A stretch of DNA of 64,000 nt, from contig CM038470.1 of assembly GCA_021464415.1 (NCBI GenBank), forward strand, positions 6,274,394 through 6,338,393, written 5' to 3'. Below, piece after piece: positions 10,641 through 22,920 of this stretch. The stretch comes from Lonicera japonica (Eukaryota; Streptophyta; Magnoliopsida; Dipsacales; Caprifoliaceae). The notes under the pieces were generated by a model. The model did not search any database and was not told the DNA's origin. It worked only from the letters and a program-made list of their open reading frames with translations. Numbering within the stretch: position 1 is the stretch's first letter; the number at the start of each line of letters is the position of its first letter. A program made the translations under genes and the position numbers.

Positions 10641-13163
10641 CCCTTCTGATTGAGGCTTAGAAATAATTCTCCGAAAAAAAAATCTAACAAACAATTGTAC
10701 TATATATCATTTATATTTGGTTTTATAAATAGACAATTTATACATACATAAACTTGATCAATTTCAACTGTTGTAAAGTTATGTCAAATTTTTTTGATTG
10801 CTTATTATACTCTTGCGATCTTCTTTTTTTCATTGAAAAAATAAATATACACTTTTTAGGAATCAAACCTTTGCTTGTAAAAGAATTACTCACATAGTCA
10901 GCCACAATCATTACTTTTATTTACTCTATCTATTCAACCAAACATATACAAATTGAACATGTACTGGATGTGCAGGATAAGCTAGTAGATCCATATTTCT
11001 CACATAAATATCAACAACAAAAATTCATTTCACCAGCCTTGAGAAAGGAAAAAAAAACTTAAAATTTTTATTTCAATATCAACCCATCCCATTGTAAAAT
11101 CATGGATCCACTCTTGTTCCTCATCCTATCACCACCATTTTATACAACCATCGCCACCACCCCTTTCCTTCCCACCCCCCATCATTACCCCCACCCCATT
11201 TCCTCCCACCCCTTTTATTCCATCACCGCAATCCCCTTCCCTCTACCATCACTGCCACCCCCCGACATATAATATATATATATATATATATCTTAATCCA
11301 GTATACCAAATATTAAAAGGATTGTTTGATTTACTATAAATCCCTAACGCCCAATTATTCCTCTAAAAAAATTATGTAGTATATATATATATGGGTGTTG
11401 AATTTGGTGGTGGTGAGTGGGTGGGGCGTCTCCCCAATCAATCATCTTCTCCGATATCTTCCACCCACCGCCATCTTTATCATCTCTGACAACGGCGAGC
11501 CTTCGGCCTCCCCCACCCACCCTCACCAAATGTTTGTTTGGCAGATGAGAATGAGGGGGAGAAGTTTGTGCAGGTGAGGGGAAGTGACTAGAGGTGTAAA
11601 TGATCAGAGGTAATGGCTTACGGGTTTCTCTCTTCTTATTTTTTTTCCCTTTCCCCTTTTTTTATTTATTTTTTGCTTCCTTCATAATATTTTTTAAGGG
11701 GTTTTTTTAGTGGACAAATACCACTATCTTTTTCCAACCAAGGACATCCTTTTTATTACATTTGTTTGAAGGACAACTTTAGAAATAAGGACAAGATATT
11801 AATTACTTTTGTTATTTGAATTAATTAAGTTGGATTCCAATATTACCCTTTTTAAAGATAAATACAAGGAAATAAAAATAAAATTTAATTGGGAATTTAA
11901 ATAAGAAAAATAAATTCAAACAAATTGGAATTCAATTCAAACACATATTGTAAAATCAATTGTGTGTTGGCTTATTCCTTCGACAAAGACACAATTTCCT
12001 TGTAAGTTTTTTGAGTTAATCGAATTTATTGTTGAAGACTTCAAAAAAATCAATCTTCCAAAGATCAACTGCAATGCAACGTACATTGGTAATTAAAGTA
12101 GATAGTTTGGGTCTGATAGTTGGTGTAAGTTATTTTGAAAGGATTGAAAACAAGTTAAAAGTTGTTTGGAAACTTTTTAACTTTAAGCTAATCATGGTTA
12201 AAAAGTTTTGAAACTATTTTGAAGCAATGTCATAGAAAAATTATTTGTTTTAACTGATTGGAACAAAAGCGCGCCTAGTGAATTGGTACAAAATTTTTAA
12301 ATGGACTAGTAAGACATTATGGTAATTTAGACCAGCACAGTAGCAACTATTGGACTGGTTCGGCATTTAAAAGCATCAGGAATTGGAATTCTAAAATCGG
12401 ACCAGTACAAGATCTCTTGGTGGATTGGTCCAACTGTTCCTTGTTCCATCAGTTTTCCAAACAGGTGGACCAATCCAACTTTTGCTAACTTGAACTGGTC
12501 CGGCACAAGTTTTTTTTGTATAAAATATTTTTATCGTAAAAATTGCTTTAATACAATAAGGTAGTGTTTGGTTGGTGTTTTAAAACAAGTTTTTCGGGTA
12601 TTTTCAAAAATTGTCATGTTTGGTTTGAATTTTTAAAACTTGTTTTTGGGATGTCTACAAACAGCTTTTAACAGTAGGACAGCTTTTCTTTTGTCAGTGG
12701 AGCAATTCCCTTTAATAAAGTGGAACCCAATATTTCTTGGCTTCCATTAGTCATCTCTGTTGTTTTCTTTTCATTTCTTCTTTTCTCTTCTTCATCTACG
12801 CATTCATTTCTTCAACCAATACACTGTCCTTTGAAATTACTCTTACAATTATTTCATTTGCCATTCGTTGCTTTTGGTCTACTGCAACCCATCTTTTCAA
12901 TTTGCTGCGTACACCCTACGCCGGCACCTACACCGGATCTTATGCCTAATCCTTGTTTAAACGCAAGTAAAGCTGAAGCTAGCTACTCTCCTCTTCCACT
13001 GGGATTGTGTGCAACCCACATGCAATTTGTACGAAATTAGCAACCTTACGCTACCGATATTCAGGCCGACAATTGTATATGCCTAGTCAAGGGTCACTTC
13101 TTACACTAGTGTAATTGACTCACCTTCACAATAAATCTAAGGCGAAAGAGAGGAACCCCAAAA

Positions 13164-15021
13164 ATGGTCCAAACAAGAAATAAAAGAAAGCTCTTGGACT
13201 TACAGCCCCTATCTCCGACACACGATATCACAGACGGAACCATCTTTGCCGACAACTTCTCGCAGGAGAAAATATCAAAGGTACGAGTAAGCACAGTACT
13301 ATTTTATAATTTTTTAGTCAGAAATGATGCCTTACAAACTATCTGAATATTATTGTTAAATGCTTGCAAGGTGTTTGATAATATGCCATAGAGAGATATG
13401 CCTTTGAGTTACTTCTACTGCCTTGCTAACAAACACATGCACATCGCCTGTTTGATAATTTGCATTCTTTTTGCTAATATTACATATATATTATCCTGCT
13501 AGGTCTTTATAATGTTAATGAGATAAATTATGCCCGTGTTGTTGCTGCATTTGAGATTGGGGGACATTTATGATTAGACACCACCTACTATGATTTGTTC
13601 TTAGTTGTTATTCAATAGATATTGCACTTGCCTTTGCTAATTCGCACCATGTGTTTGCAAATTTCTGGGCACATATTTTTTATAATGTAATATTAGGAGA
13701 AGTTAATAGAATTTCCTTGTATGAATGTTAGGGGGAGTAAGAAACTAGTGTAATGGCAGCATGTTTGGCATTTCCATTTGTGTATGCGTGTTCCGTTTGT
13801 ACCCAATGGTGTAATGGCACAATTTGGTTGTATCACTGCTACTCTCATTTTACCATGCTCTTTTTGGTCTTATTCTTCTTCTACTCACTGCTACTGTCAT
13901 CTTACAATGCTCTTTCCATCTTACTCTTCTTGTACGATGCTTTTTCCATCTTAATTGGTGAGTACACACATATATCATTTTACACCTTATTTTACACCTT
14001 GTTTTACCGAACAGCAGTGATAAAATGTTTGCAGTACCTAACTGTAATGGTTTATCGTGTTCATTAATTGAATTATACTACTACTACATCACTATTGGCT
14101 AAAACTTTATTTTAAATAGCCTCCTTATGAGATCTGTGCCAACTTTTATTACTTGTTCACGTTCTCATTATTCTAGATGACTAGCAACCTTATGAGTGAG
14201 TCATCATGTAATTGGCATGCTACCCACGAGGAAGCTTTTGTCCAATTACTCGATGAGGAGTTTGACATGGGGCGCATGGGCATGAATAATACTTTATCTG
14301 CGAAACAAGTAAATGAAATGTCAAGTAAGTTAAAGGAGTGAATTGGAAGGTTCTTTAACGCACAACAAATAAAGGCAAAATTTAATAGAATGAAAGCTAA
14401 AACCAATGTTTTCCATAAACTAATCAATACCACTGGTTTTGGCTGGAACCTGGAGACAAACACTGTGACTGTCGAGGAGAACGTCTGGGCGACATACTTA
14501 AAGGTCAATTTCTCAATTCGTTCATGACTAATTACTTCGTTTATTATTATTAGTAAATCTTCACCTGTTCACCAAATTAACTTTTAATTTTTGTGTTGTA
14601 AGCGAACCCAGCTGCAAGTGTTTTTAAGAAGAAAGGTTTACTTGGTTTCGATAAACTTTCAAAGATTTTTAAAAATTCTTCGGTGACGGGAGTGTTTAGG
14701 CAAGCTTCAACTCAAAGACCACCTAACTATGATGAGGAACGAGAAATGGGAGGTGGACCAAGCATGTTTGCAATGGGCGATGGCAACATGTACAGCAATT
14801 GTGAAAAGGGTCAGTCATCCAAAATAACCATGACATCGTTAGACGCGCTAATTCAAACAATGTCCGAGACATCACGTGCAAAAAAAGCGCATTATGACGC
14901 GAAGAAGACTTATGTGGATGAGCACACCATGGACGATTGTATGACTGTCTTGTCAACTATGCCCGTGTCCGGCGTTCAATACAGCCGCACAGCCGAAAAG
15001 TTAATCTCGGGCAAAGATTAG
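13164..15021 (+). pseudogene. SANT/Myb-like protein of the Harbinger element, decayed
   Basis: The main exon at 14177-14503 begins MTSNLMSESSCNW and resembles the Myb/SANT-like domain of plant Harbinger ORF1 proteins (FNAQQIKAKFNRMKAK, GFGWNLETNTVTVEENVW). A TGA at 14339-14341 sits where an Arg codon is expected (LKE-stop-IGRFF), consistent with a CGA to TGA change. The second exon (about 14602-15021) reads ANPAASVFKKKGLLGFDKLS and ends at TAG 15021. Its splice acceptor looks one base out of frame. A possible first exon (13164-13279, MVQTRNKRKLL) is weakly supported. ORF1 proteins bind the element ends and bring in the transposase. Confidence 0.75.
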
Positions 15022-16585
15022 CGCACTTTCTTCATTCTTTCATCTGCGGAGAGGCAACTTGAATGGGTTAATGGCCTCGAGTAGCATGTTTAGAGCTCAG
15101 CCCGTACTCTCCTTTTATAATGCAATGGAGTTTTCTTTTTTTTTCCACTGACTACTTGTTAAACTTTGTTATTTGGAGAATTGTTATTCAGCAGTATGTT
15201 GGATGTTATTTGGTACTGTGTTAAGGCTTTTTTTAAGCCTTGTAGTAGTACTTACATATTTATGTCCATGTTTTCTAATTGATTGCAGTAGTTATTTATT
15301 TTCCATGAATATGGTCAATCATACTTAGTTTGATGTTGTGGATTCCTTGGTTTATATGCAGGTTTGAGGGAGCAAAAATCCCATACACAGAGACACCAAT
15401 TTTTAAGCATCATAAAGGTATTTTGTTTAATGATACATTTAAATATTAACCAAAATCTTATTACATTCTAAGTAGGCCTCAAACTTAACATAATATTAAC
15501 CAAAATCTCCCTTGGCCGATTATCTTTTTGACTTATTAGTAATAAGATATACAAAATAATATTAATAGTATGTATAATATGCAATTTTAATATTATCTTT
15601 TTAGTATTAATATTGTGTAAGTAATGTTAACAGTACAATTTTATAATAAAATCTTGTGCTAACGAATACATGTTTACTATTATTACCATATAATATTATC
15701 TATTGTATCCCTAGAAGCATGTAATATAAAATTTAAGCAACATACATCAAGGGATTCTAACGTTCAATACACCACATTTTAAATATTTTCTCTATTACAT
15801 TGTAATAAATAACTTTAATATGTTTAATACTCTAATAAACTACTATAGAAGGAAGGCAAGACTTTAATTTCACTTTAAATAACTTTAATATTTCACTTTA
15901 ATCTTATTGGCATGTAATATTATTACAGCATGAAACTTTAATATTATTACCTACTTTGAATTGTTGTAACTTTTTATAATTTACACAAAACCAAGCAAAA
16001 AAACGGAAATGATTTACTGCAAATGATTTATTACTTGTTTCTTTTTTGTATCCACGTGCGAGTAACATTAATAATAATTTACTGTAAATGATTTCTTTAA
16101 TGGTCCAATGGTGTCTAATACTCACCCATATTAGTAGAATGTGATACTGACTTATATAAATTATTTCCGGTAGTAAGCTTATTTTAATATTACTCTTATT
16201 TTAGATAAATGTTAAATTGGTTAAAAATATTATTAATGTTACTCGCCCAAGTTTTATTACTTACTTAAAATTAACTTTAAACTAATAAAATTAACAGTCG
16301 AACTATGTATGTAATTTAATTTAGAACCAAATTGATAATCCTATAAGATAATCACCATTATTTTGTAATAATGCGAATATATATGTATATACTATTTCTG
16401 GTTTATTTTACATACTTTGCTCTATGTTAGGAGCAATCTTCCATGGTGCAAGTTGACCGACCTCTCATTTGTACACTACGCCACGTTTTACAGGTTCATT
16501 TTTTAATTAATATATATGTACATGTTTTTTACAATAATCACCATTATCTTTTTGACATGAAAATTTATATATCATATTAGAGACA

Positions 16586-17888
16586 ATGTTTATTGCTAAT
16601 TCATCACATCATGATGATAATTCTAGTTCATCTGACGAGGATTTGGAACAATTTTCGATTATACTTGCAAACATACTTTAACAAAAGCAAAGGTTGTCTT
16701 ATCAAATACCAGCCTTAACTGGAACTTCATATGTGCATTCCATTTTAGAAAGTCCTCTAGTGTTTTTTTATAATATGTTTCGAATGTACCCACCTACCTT
16801 CAGAGCATTGTGTGCGTTGATTAGGACGAGTGGATACATTGACGAGACACACAATATATTTGTATCCCTAGAAGAGTCGGTATCTATATTTTTATATATA
16901 GTGGGACAAAGAAATACACATCAAGGCGCGGCAGATAAATTTTCTCACTCGACAGAAACAATAAACACTCACTTTAAAACAATTATGAGAGCGTTAGTAA
17001 ATTTGACACCTACTTTGATACAGTTCTCGAATGGAAATGCGACGCCTCCCGAAATCGAGTATAATCCGAAGTTCTTCCCTTAGTTTAAGGTAACGTAGTA
17101 AGACATATTTCATATAAAAAGATTTAGAACAAATGGTTTTACACCACTAATTATTTTATAATAATCACCATATTATATAGAATGCTCTTGGTGCAATAGA
17201 CGGAACACTAGTTGATGCATGGGCACCTAGAGAACGGCACAACGTTTTTCGTTCGCATAAAGGAAATATTGCACAAAATGTCATGGCACCATGATCATTT
17301 GACATGATGTTTCAATTTGTATACTCTGGTTGGGAAGAAAGTGCTAATGATTCGCGTGTTTTACTGCATGCTTTGCAAACGGGATTATTCTCACTGCCAC
17401 CTCAAGGTATTTACCTAAGACAACATTTGCAAAATTTTTGTAATAACTAATGTAAATATGATATACTTTTATTAATAATATAACAATGTGTTTTACTAAT
17501 AGATAAATATTACTTGATGGATTGCAGCTATTCAAATATGCCCGGCTTCTTGGCACCTTATCGAGGAGAAAGATATTACTTAGAAGAATTTTGTGGTACT
17601 AATAATGGTCCAACGGGGCCGAAAGAGTTATTCAATAAAAGGCATTCATCTTTAAGAAATGTTATTGAAAGGACGTTTGGAGTGTTCAAAGTAAGGTTTC
17701 CAATATTCAAATCAATGACAAATTACAAACCTGCAAGGCAAGCTATTATGGAAATTGCTTGTTGTGTTGTGCATAATTTTATTCGAATGCATAATGGAGA
17801 TGATCAGTTATTTAATGAATACACTGCTGAGAGTTTTACACCAGCAGTAGTGAACCCAGAAATTCCAGAAGGTTTTGACATATCATAG
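16586..17888 (+). pseudogene. Harbinger DDE transposase (DDE_Tnp_4), three stops
   Basis: Three exons can be read: 16586-17089, 17181-17406 and 17503-17888, with GT-AG introns and consistent phase. The DDE triad is present: D in GAIDGT, D in GWEESANDSRVL and E in NVIERTFGVFK. This is the PIF/Harbinger nuclease fold related to HARBI1. In-frame stops are TAA 16679-16681, TAG 17081-17083 (within the usual FFPxFK) and TGA 17292-17294 (where a Cys codon is usual, MA-P-stop-SFDM). The transposase is therefore inactive, but the rest of the frame is well preserved, suggesting fairly recent decay. Confidence 0.9.
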
Positions 17889-18105
17889 ACTCAACTCAAT
17901 GTAATGTCCGCCTACAGAGACGGGATTGCTCTTGAAATGTGGAATGCTTACACAGCTGCATAGATTTGTGCAACGTAGGCTAAGTTTAATTTATAATATC
18001 GCAAGATTGTATTTCTTAGATATCGTATAAAAATATGTTAATATAAATTATGCCCAATAAAGTGTTTTGGCCTCACGTATCAATTTTTTCTTTTTTTAAT
18101 AAGGT

Positions 18106-18384
18106 ATGGATGGCATGCGTAAACATCAATGTGCATGTGGAGCCGGTAAAATGCTTATATATCAAGCATACACTGATAGAAATTATGGTCGTTACTTTTA
18201 TCGCTGTCCACTATGGAGGAACTATAGAAATTCGTTCATATGGATTGACCAATACAGTGCTACTAATGAAGTTCGAGATCGTCGCGGTTGGACAATAGTT
18301 GCATGTTGTGGGTGCAATATTATCTTAAGTCTAATTATTGTAATTCTTATTACAATGGTTTTATTTTCTTCCAATGATAATTAA
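18106..18384 (+). CDS. GRF-type zinc-finger-like membrane protein inside the Harbinger element
   Basis: A 92-residue open frame 218 bp downstream of the transposase stop, same strand. Residues 8-44 match the GRF zinc-finger pattern: CACG, then TDRNYGRYFYRCP, then SFIWID. The fourth expected Cys is replaced (RNSFIWID), so zinc binding may be impaired. Residues about 62-86 form a hydrophobic membrane segment (CCGCNIILSLIIVILITMVL). GRF fingers bind single-stranded DNA or RNA ends in other proteins, and small plant GRF proteins with a C-terminal membrane segment are known. Its role in the transposon is unknown; it may be captured host sequence. Unlike the two hallmark genes it has no internal stop. 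Confidence 0.6.
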   Translation: MDGMRKHQCACGAGKMLIYQAYTDRNYGRYFYRCPLWRNYRNSFIWIDQYSATNEVRDRRGWTIVACCGCNIILSLIIVILITMVLFSSNDN

Positions 18385-19700
18385 ACTATCTATGACTTGA
18401 ACATCTGCGCTGTAAAATAAATATTTTAATATATCTTATTTATCTTGTGTGTATTGGGTGACTTTGTAAATATTTAAATAATATGTAAAAAAAATAAAAC
18501 TTGAATTATTAAATCAATAACTACAAAAAGATTAATCTAAAAACGCATTGTAGCAGCTTAAGTAAAATGTTATTCCAATAAAACAACTAGTTCATAATTC
18601 GGTCCCCAAAATTTTGTCAAACTTCATTTAGAAATTTCAATGGCAAAACAAACCAATTGCAAACCTTCACCTGTTCCAATCAACCAATTCATGGCATTAT
18701 TCGGCTTCTTGGGCTGTCAGTGGAGCAATAATGATAGCTTTTGACTTTTCATTAATGAGAGAGATAAAGAACAAATTTTAAAAAAAACAGCAACCAAACA
18801 ACCGATTTTTTAAAACTTGTTTTTGGGAACGGTTTCAAAAAATTTTAAAAAAATCTGCCTACAAACATAAACCAAACGGAACCGAAGTTACCTATTTCAA
18901 TTAGGAGTTGGAGTTTATATTTTCTATAAATCAATTCCTAAGGTCTCATACCAATTAACGTTCTTTTAATATCAATTTACACACTATTCAAAGAGCAATT
19001 TTGCATCATACCACCTAGGATTTGAATCAAATTTCATGCCAAATTAAGTGTTCTTCATCAAAGAACAATAAATCCCAGAACTCGTTATTGAAGCACAAGG
19101 CTATCAAAGAAATTGAAGCGAGTTCGAGGCGTTTGATTCGTTGTGTTCTAAATTGAGAGATTCGATGAGGAAGTTGATGCACTAGATATTACATCTAGAA
19201 GTTGTTCTTAAACGATTCAAGATTATACGTCTAAGTCGATTAGTGATTAATCGAGCTTGTACCTCTTGTGTTTATTATAATGGAATTTGTTTTTTGAGGA
19301 ATAGTCTTGCACTGCAGGGATACCTCGTTAATTCTAGTCTTGATTATCCGTGGTTAATTGAATTACTTGATGCATGCTAGACATGATTAAACAATTTTTT
19401 TAGAATTAAAATTGGTAGACTCTTAAAGTTATTTTATGCTATAATCACTAAAGGATTTTTGCTAATAATTAGAGAATAACTTTTCTAGGTTAATTACTCT
19501 GCATTTGTAAGTTTTCGCATATCACAAAAAGATAAACACAAAATCAAACCAATTTAAATATATATCTTTCAAACAAGAAGATAAAAGAAAAATTATTCAA
19601 AAAAAAAGTCAAAGCATGTAAGTATCCCAAACTAAGCAAACATAATACGAGACTGAATCAACAAATGTATTTAATCCACAATTCTCCCATAATAGCAAGC

Positions 19701-20000
19701 AGACATATTAAGTTACTTTTTTTTTAATTAATTTTTTAGCAGACATATTAAGTTATGTTCTTCTAATCAATTTTCTAGTAGATATATTAAGCTGTATCTT
19801 TTCAATTCTCTTGTAGACATATTAAATTGCATCTTTTCAATTTTTTGTCAAGCATATTAAGTTATATTTTTTCAATTTTCTGCTAAACATATTAAGTTAC
19901 ATTTTTATTTCAATTTTCTACGAAACATTTTAAGTTATATTTTTTAATTTTTTTGACAGAGATAATATAAAATAGGAAGACATATTAAGTTATATTTCTT
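19701..20000. repeat. Degenerate AT-rich tandem array, ~8 units of 34-55 bp
   Basis: The core AGACATATTAAGTTATATTT recurs with changes at about 19701, 19741, 19780, 19815, 19851, 19885, 19923 and 19978, each followed by a T-rich stretch ending in TTTTCAATTTTCT. Unit spacing varies from 34 to 55 bp. It is a minisatellite-like array with no coding frame. Confidence 0.8.
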
Positions 20001-20153
20001 CACTAAATGGTATAGATAAATTCTTTGTTTACTTGCCGTGGTACAAATTACACCTTACAATGTCGTTCCGAGTACATTTGTAAAGAGAAAATTATCGCTT
20101 TCACAATTGCTCATATCGCATTATATAGCATCTACAATTAACAATTAAAAAAA

Positions 20154-20384
20154 ATGAAGAATGTCAACATAATAATAAAGCTTACGGAACATATAGTCAA
20201 ATTCATCGGAAGAAATAACAGAAAGACTTCGGCAATTCCACGAGAAGAGATCCATGTTCTCGTCCATACTCTTCGAGGTTTCATTGAGACTCAATCCACG
20301 GCGATGAGGAACATTCCTCCTGCCGATCAACGATTCCTTCATATTCTAATTCATACTTTTGATAAACAGAAAAAGAGGTGTTAA
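20154..20384 (+). CDS. Short open frame, unrecognised
   Basis: A 76-codon ATG frame with a plausible amino-acid mix (IPREEIHVLVHTLRGFIE, then NIPPADQRFLHILIHTF) in an otherwise AT-rich non-coding stretch. TATATAG lies about 35 bp upstream, too close for a normal leader. I do not recognise the protein. It may be a gene remnant or chance. Confidence 0.22.
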   Translation: MKNVNIIIKLTEHIVKFIGRNNRKTSAIPREEIHVLVHTLRGFIETQSTAMRNIPPADQRFLHILIHTFDKQKKRC

Positions 20385-20979
20385 TTAATTAATGGCGGTG
20401 GGAGTAAAAGTGAAAGAAGGAAAAATGTAAGGGATTGGGGATAAAGAGAGAAAAAGAGGCTGTTGGTCTATAAAAATGAAAGACCAAATTGGAGAATAAT
20501 AGCGTACAGAGATTTGCTTTATTGTTTGCTTCTTTCATTGAAAATGACCCCACTTTTATTAGTTTTCAATTTTCACTTCTTCTTTTTTTCAAAAAATAGT
20601 TTGATCGAAGACTATAATTACGAAAATATTATAGAGTGGTATTAAAAATAATAGAGAATAATTATAAAAGATATTTTGTTTCATTATAAAAGTTTAATAT
20701 GTATGAAACAAGGAGCTGGTAAAATGTTTGTGACTAACTATTATATAACATCAATAATAACGAAACTAAATAAAGGGGTATAATAGGAAGAACACAAAAA
20801 AAGTTATTAAATCAAAAATCAAAAATAAAGGTGTGGAATGTCCTCCAAACAAAATGTTGGTCCTTGAATTAAAATTTTGTCCTGCAAACTAATGGTTAAA
20901 AAATGATATCTTTTATTCTAAACACAAGTCTAAAAATGTCCTTTTTAATTATTTTCTATATTTTTTAAATCTAATTAAA

Positions 20980-21190
20980 ATTATTTTTTAAAAATATCTA
21001 ATTAAAATGATAATTTTACCCTTGATTCTATCCAATTTAACTTAGAAATTTGATGAAAGGACCAAAGTAAGACGCGGTTAATAGTTTAAGTGCATAACTG
21101 ATATGTTTTTTGGTTTAAGGGTCAAAAGTGAAATTGGGTGAATAATTTAAAGGCCGTTAGAATAGTTTACTCAAAAAAATGCATTAGAAA
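20980..21190. repeat. Inverted partner of the 9738-9960 repeat
   Basis: Reversed, this reads CTATTCTAACGGCCTTTAAA, then TTTCACTTTTGACCCTTAAA, then GCACTTAAACTATTAACCGC, matching the order of blocks at 9738-9960. Confidence 0.5.
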
Positions 21191-21989
21191 AATGAGATGA
21201 ATGATTCAACGAAATGTTTTCCATATATATTTTCTTCATTTTGTATGATTAATTTTTTTCTTGCCTTAGTCCCAAAGATTTTGTTTAAATAGGGCTTGTC
21301 TTATTGCAAGGTTGGAAATTGATACCTTTTTAAAAAGAATTGAAAGTAAAATAATGATTTTGTGAAGTTGCTCATTACTTTCTCTAAAATTTCTAACAAA
21401 TAGCTATTTCTTGTTTATTACTCTTTATAAGTTTTTTAATTTTAAGATCCGTTTGACAACAACTTGAAAAAATAAAAATAAAAATAAATTATTTTTACGA
21501 GAAGTTTCACAAAGTAAAAAGATCACATATTTTAATTTATTTTTCAACTTTTTATACAAATTAAATATATTTTTTTATTATTATCAAACAGTGCGGTTTC
21601 CAAATCAGGTTCGGGGAAATATAGACAACCTTCTAACTCATTTTTATGAAAAAAGAAAATAGCAAAAAATGAAATCCATTTACAATGTACCAATATTAGA
21701 CTTACTTGATCAAATTTGATGTTTTAAAGCACATGTCAGTGTAATCGTGGTGGAGGAACAGTGGGTTGACTTCCATTTCAAGAACTTAACTTTGACCTAT
21801 GTTGTGAGCGTTGCATGTTTAGTCAAAAGCGTTTAACAACTAATCGATGTAATTCATGGTAAAAGTAATATTAATTATTTCACAAAAGAAAAATGAATTC
21901 AACACACATGATAATTTTTTGTTTTTATAATTTTTAAAAGTTTAAATACCATTACCTTTTATTATATAAATTATGTCAAAACTTGTGAC

Positions 21990-22100
21990 AAAGACACTAT
22001 CAATTATTCAAAAATTATCTTAAATCTTAATTACACAATTTCTTATTCCTTATATATTTTTAAAATTAAAAAATCATTATTCCTTATTATATAGATAGTA
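21990..22100. repeat. Direct partner of the 10121-10235 repeat
   Basis: TTATCTTAAATCTTAATTAC followed by TTCTTATTCCTTATATATTT parallels the sequence at 10150-10195 in the same orientation. Confidence 0.45.
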
Positions 22101-22920
22101 CATATTTATTAAAAACAGGTGTCATAGGTATTTCTCCATTTCAAAAAAAAAAGTGTCATAGGTATTTTAAATATATAATTGCAAAAAAAATACAGCGATA
22201 AGATTATTATTATTTTTTTTTCCTTATAAATAAATAAATCATTAATCACTTTTAATTTATATACAACTAAGGACAGCATAATTAACCATTTCTTAAGAAC
22301 GCTAATCAATCATGTAGTGAATCGTCGTTAATCGAAATGACAACATTAGGAACCGAATCAACTCAGAAAAGAAAATAAATCTCCAAGAAGATGGAAATTA
22401 AAAGCAATCCTCATACAATGAATCCTTATTTTCCTTTACAAGTAGATAAAATATTATTACGACGATCCAGTTGGGAAAAAAAGACAGAGGAAAAAAGGGA
22501 ATACACTAATTCCGACATATTACTTTTTCTATCGTAATCAATAAACTAATTCAAGATGTCTCAGAATTAAGAAAAAAATAAAATTAAGAGAATCGATTAT
22601 CCAAATCTCAATAAATTAATTATATTTTATTTTTAACTGTTGATTACATTAAAAATGAACAAAAATACTCCTACAAATTTTTAGAGAAGTACAGGTTTTC
22701 ACAGTACAAAAAGGAGAAATACCTGCAAGCATGGGTCTCTTTCATAATTGAAGCACAGGTACTCGATTCCCCTACCAATATATATATATATATATATTCG
22801 TATTGTCTAAACTTAAATCACATGTACTACACTCAAATTATTCTTGATATCCTCGTAAATCTATTTATAGATTAGTAGTCTACTCTCAATTACATGGTCC
22901 AAAAAAGCTTAAAAAGAAAA

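Larger units (their letters stand above)
9230..12559. other. Intergenic repeat-rich region
   Basis: No convincing gene. It contains MITE-like AT-rich repeats (9738-9960 and 10121-10235 have relatives near 21 kb), a (TA)n tract near 10083-10105, a 35-base G run, an 89-bp tandem duplication, C-rich/CCACC-rich low-complexity sequence at about 10250-10320 and 11090-11270, an (AT)n tract near 11270-11292, and a decayed stretch up to the Harbinger element at 12560. Confidence 0.6.
12560..18883 (+). mobile_element. PIF/Harbinger DNA transposon, ~6.3 kb
   Basis: Inverted ends match at about 22 bp: GGTAGTGTTTGGTTGGTG at 12560 and, reversed at the right end, GGTTCCGTTTGGTTTATG ending at 18883. The left flank is TAA and the right flank GAA, close to the TWA target of this superfamily. 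Inside are both hallmark genes in the same orientation: a SANT/Myb-like ORF and a DDE transposase. A small GRF-type zinc-finger ORF lies downstream. Both hallmark genes carry stop codons, so the copy cannot move on its own. Subterminal repeats (TTTTAAAACTTGTTTTTGGG, GTCAGTGGAGCAAT) occur at both ends in direct orientation. Confidence 0.85.
18884..22911. other. Intergenic, repeat-rich
   Basis: AT-rich sequence between the Harbinger and Mutator-like elements. It holds a degenerate tandem array (19701-20000), one short open frame (20154-20384), relatives of repeats near 9.7-10.2 kb (20980-21190 inverted; 21990-22100 direct) and a (TA)n tract near 22780-22797. No other gene was recognised. Confidence 0.55.

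Noticed and set aside
12720..13040. 106-aa hydrophobic frame near the Harbinger left end
   Set aside because: It has Ser/Phe/Leu-rich composition typical of T-rich DNA and lies before ORF1 where leader sequence is expected.
19701..20000. CRISPR-like array
   Set aside because: Units and spacers are degenerate and variable, and this is a plant nuclear genome; it is a minisatellite.
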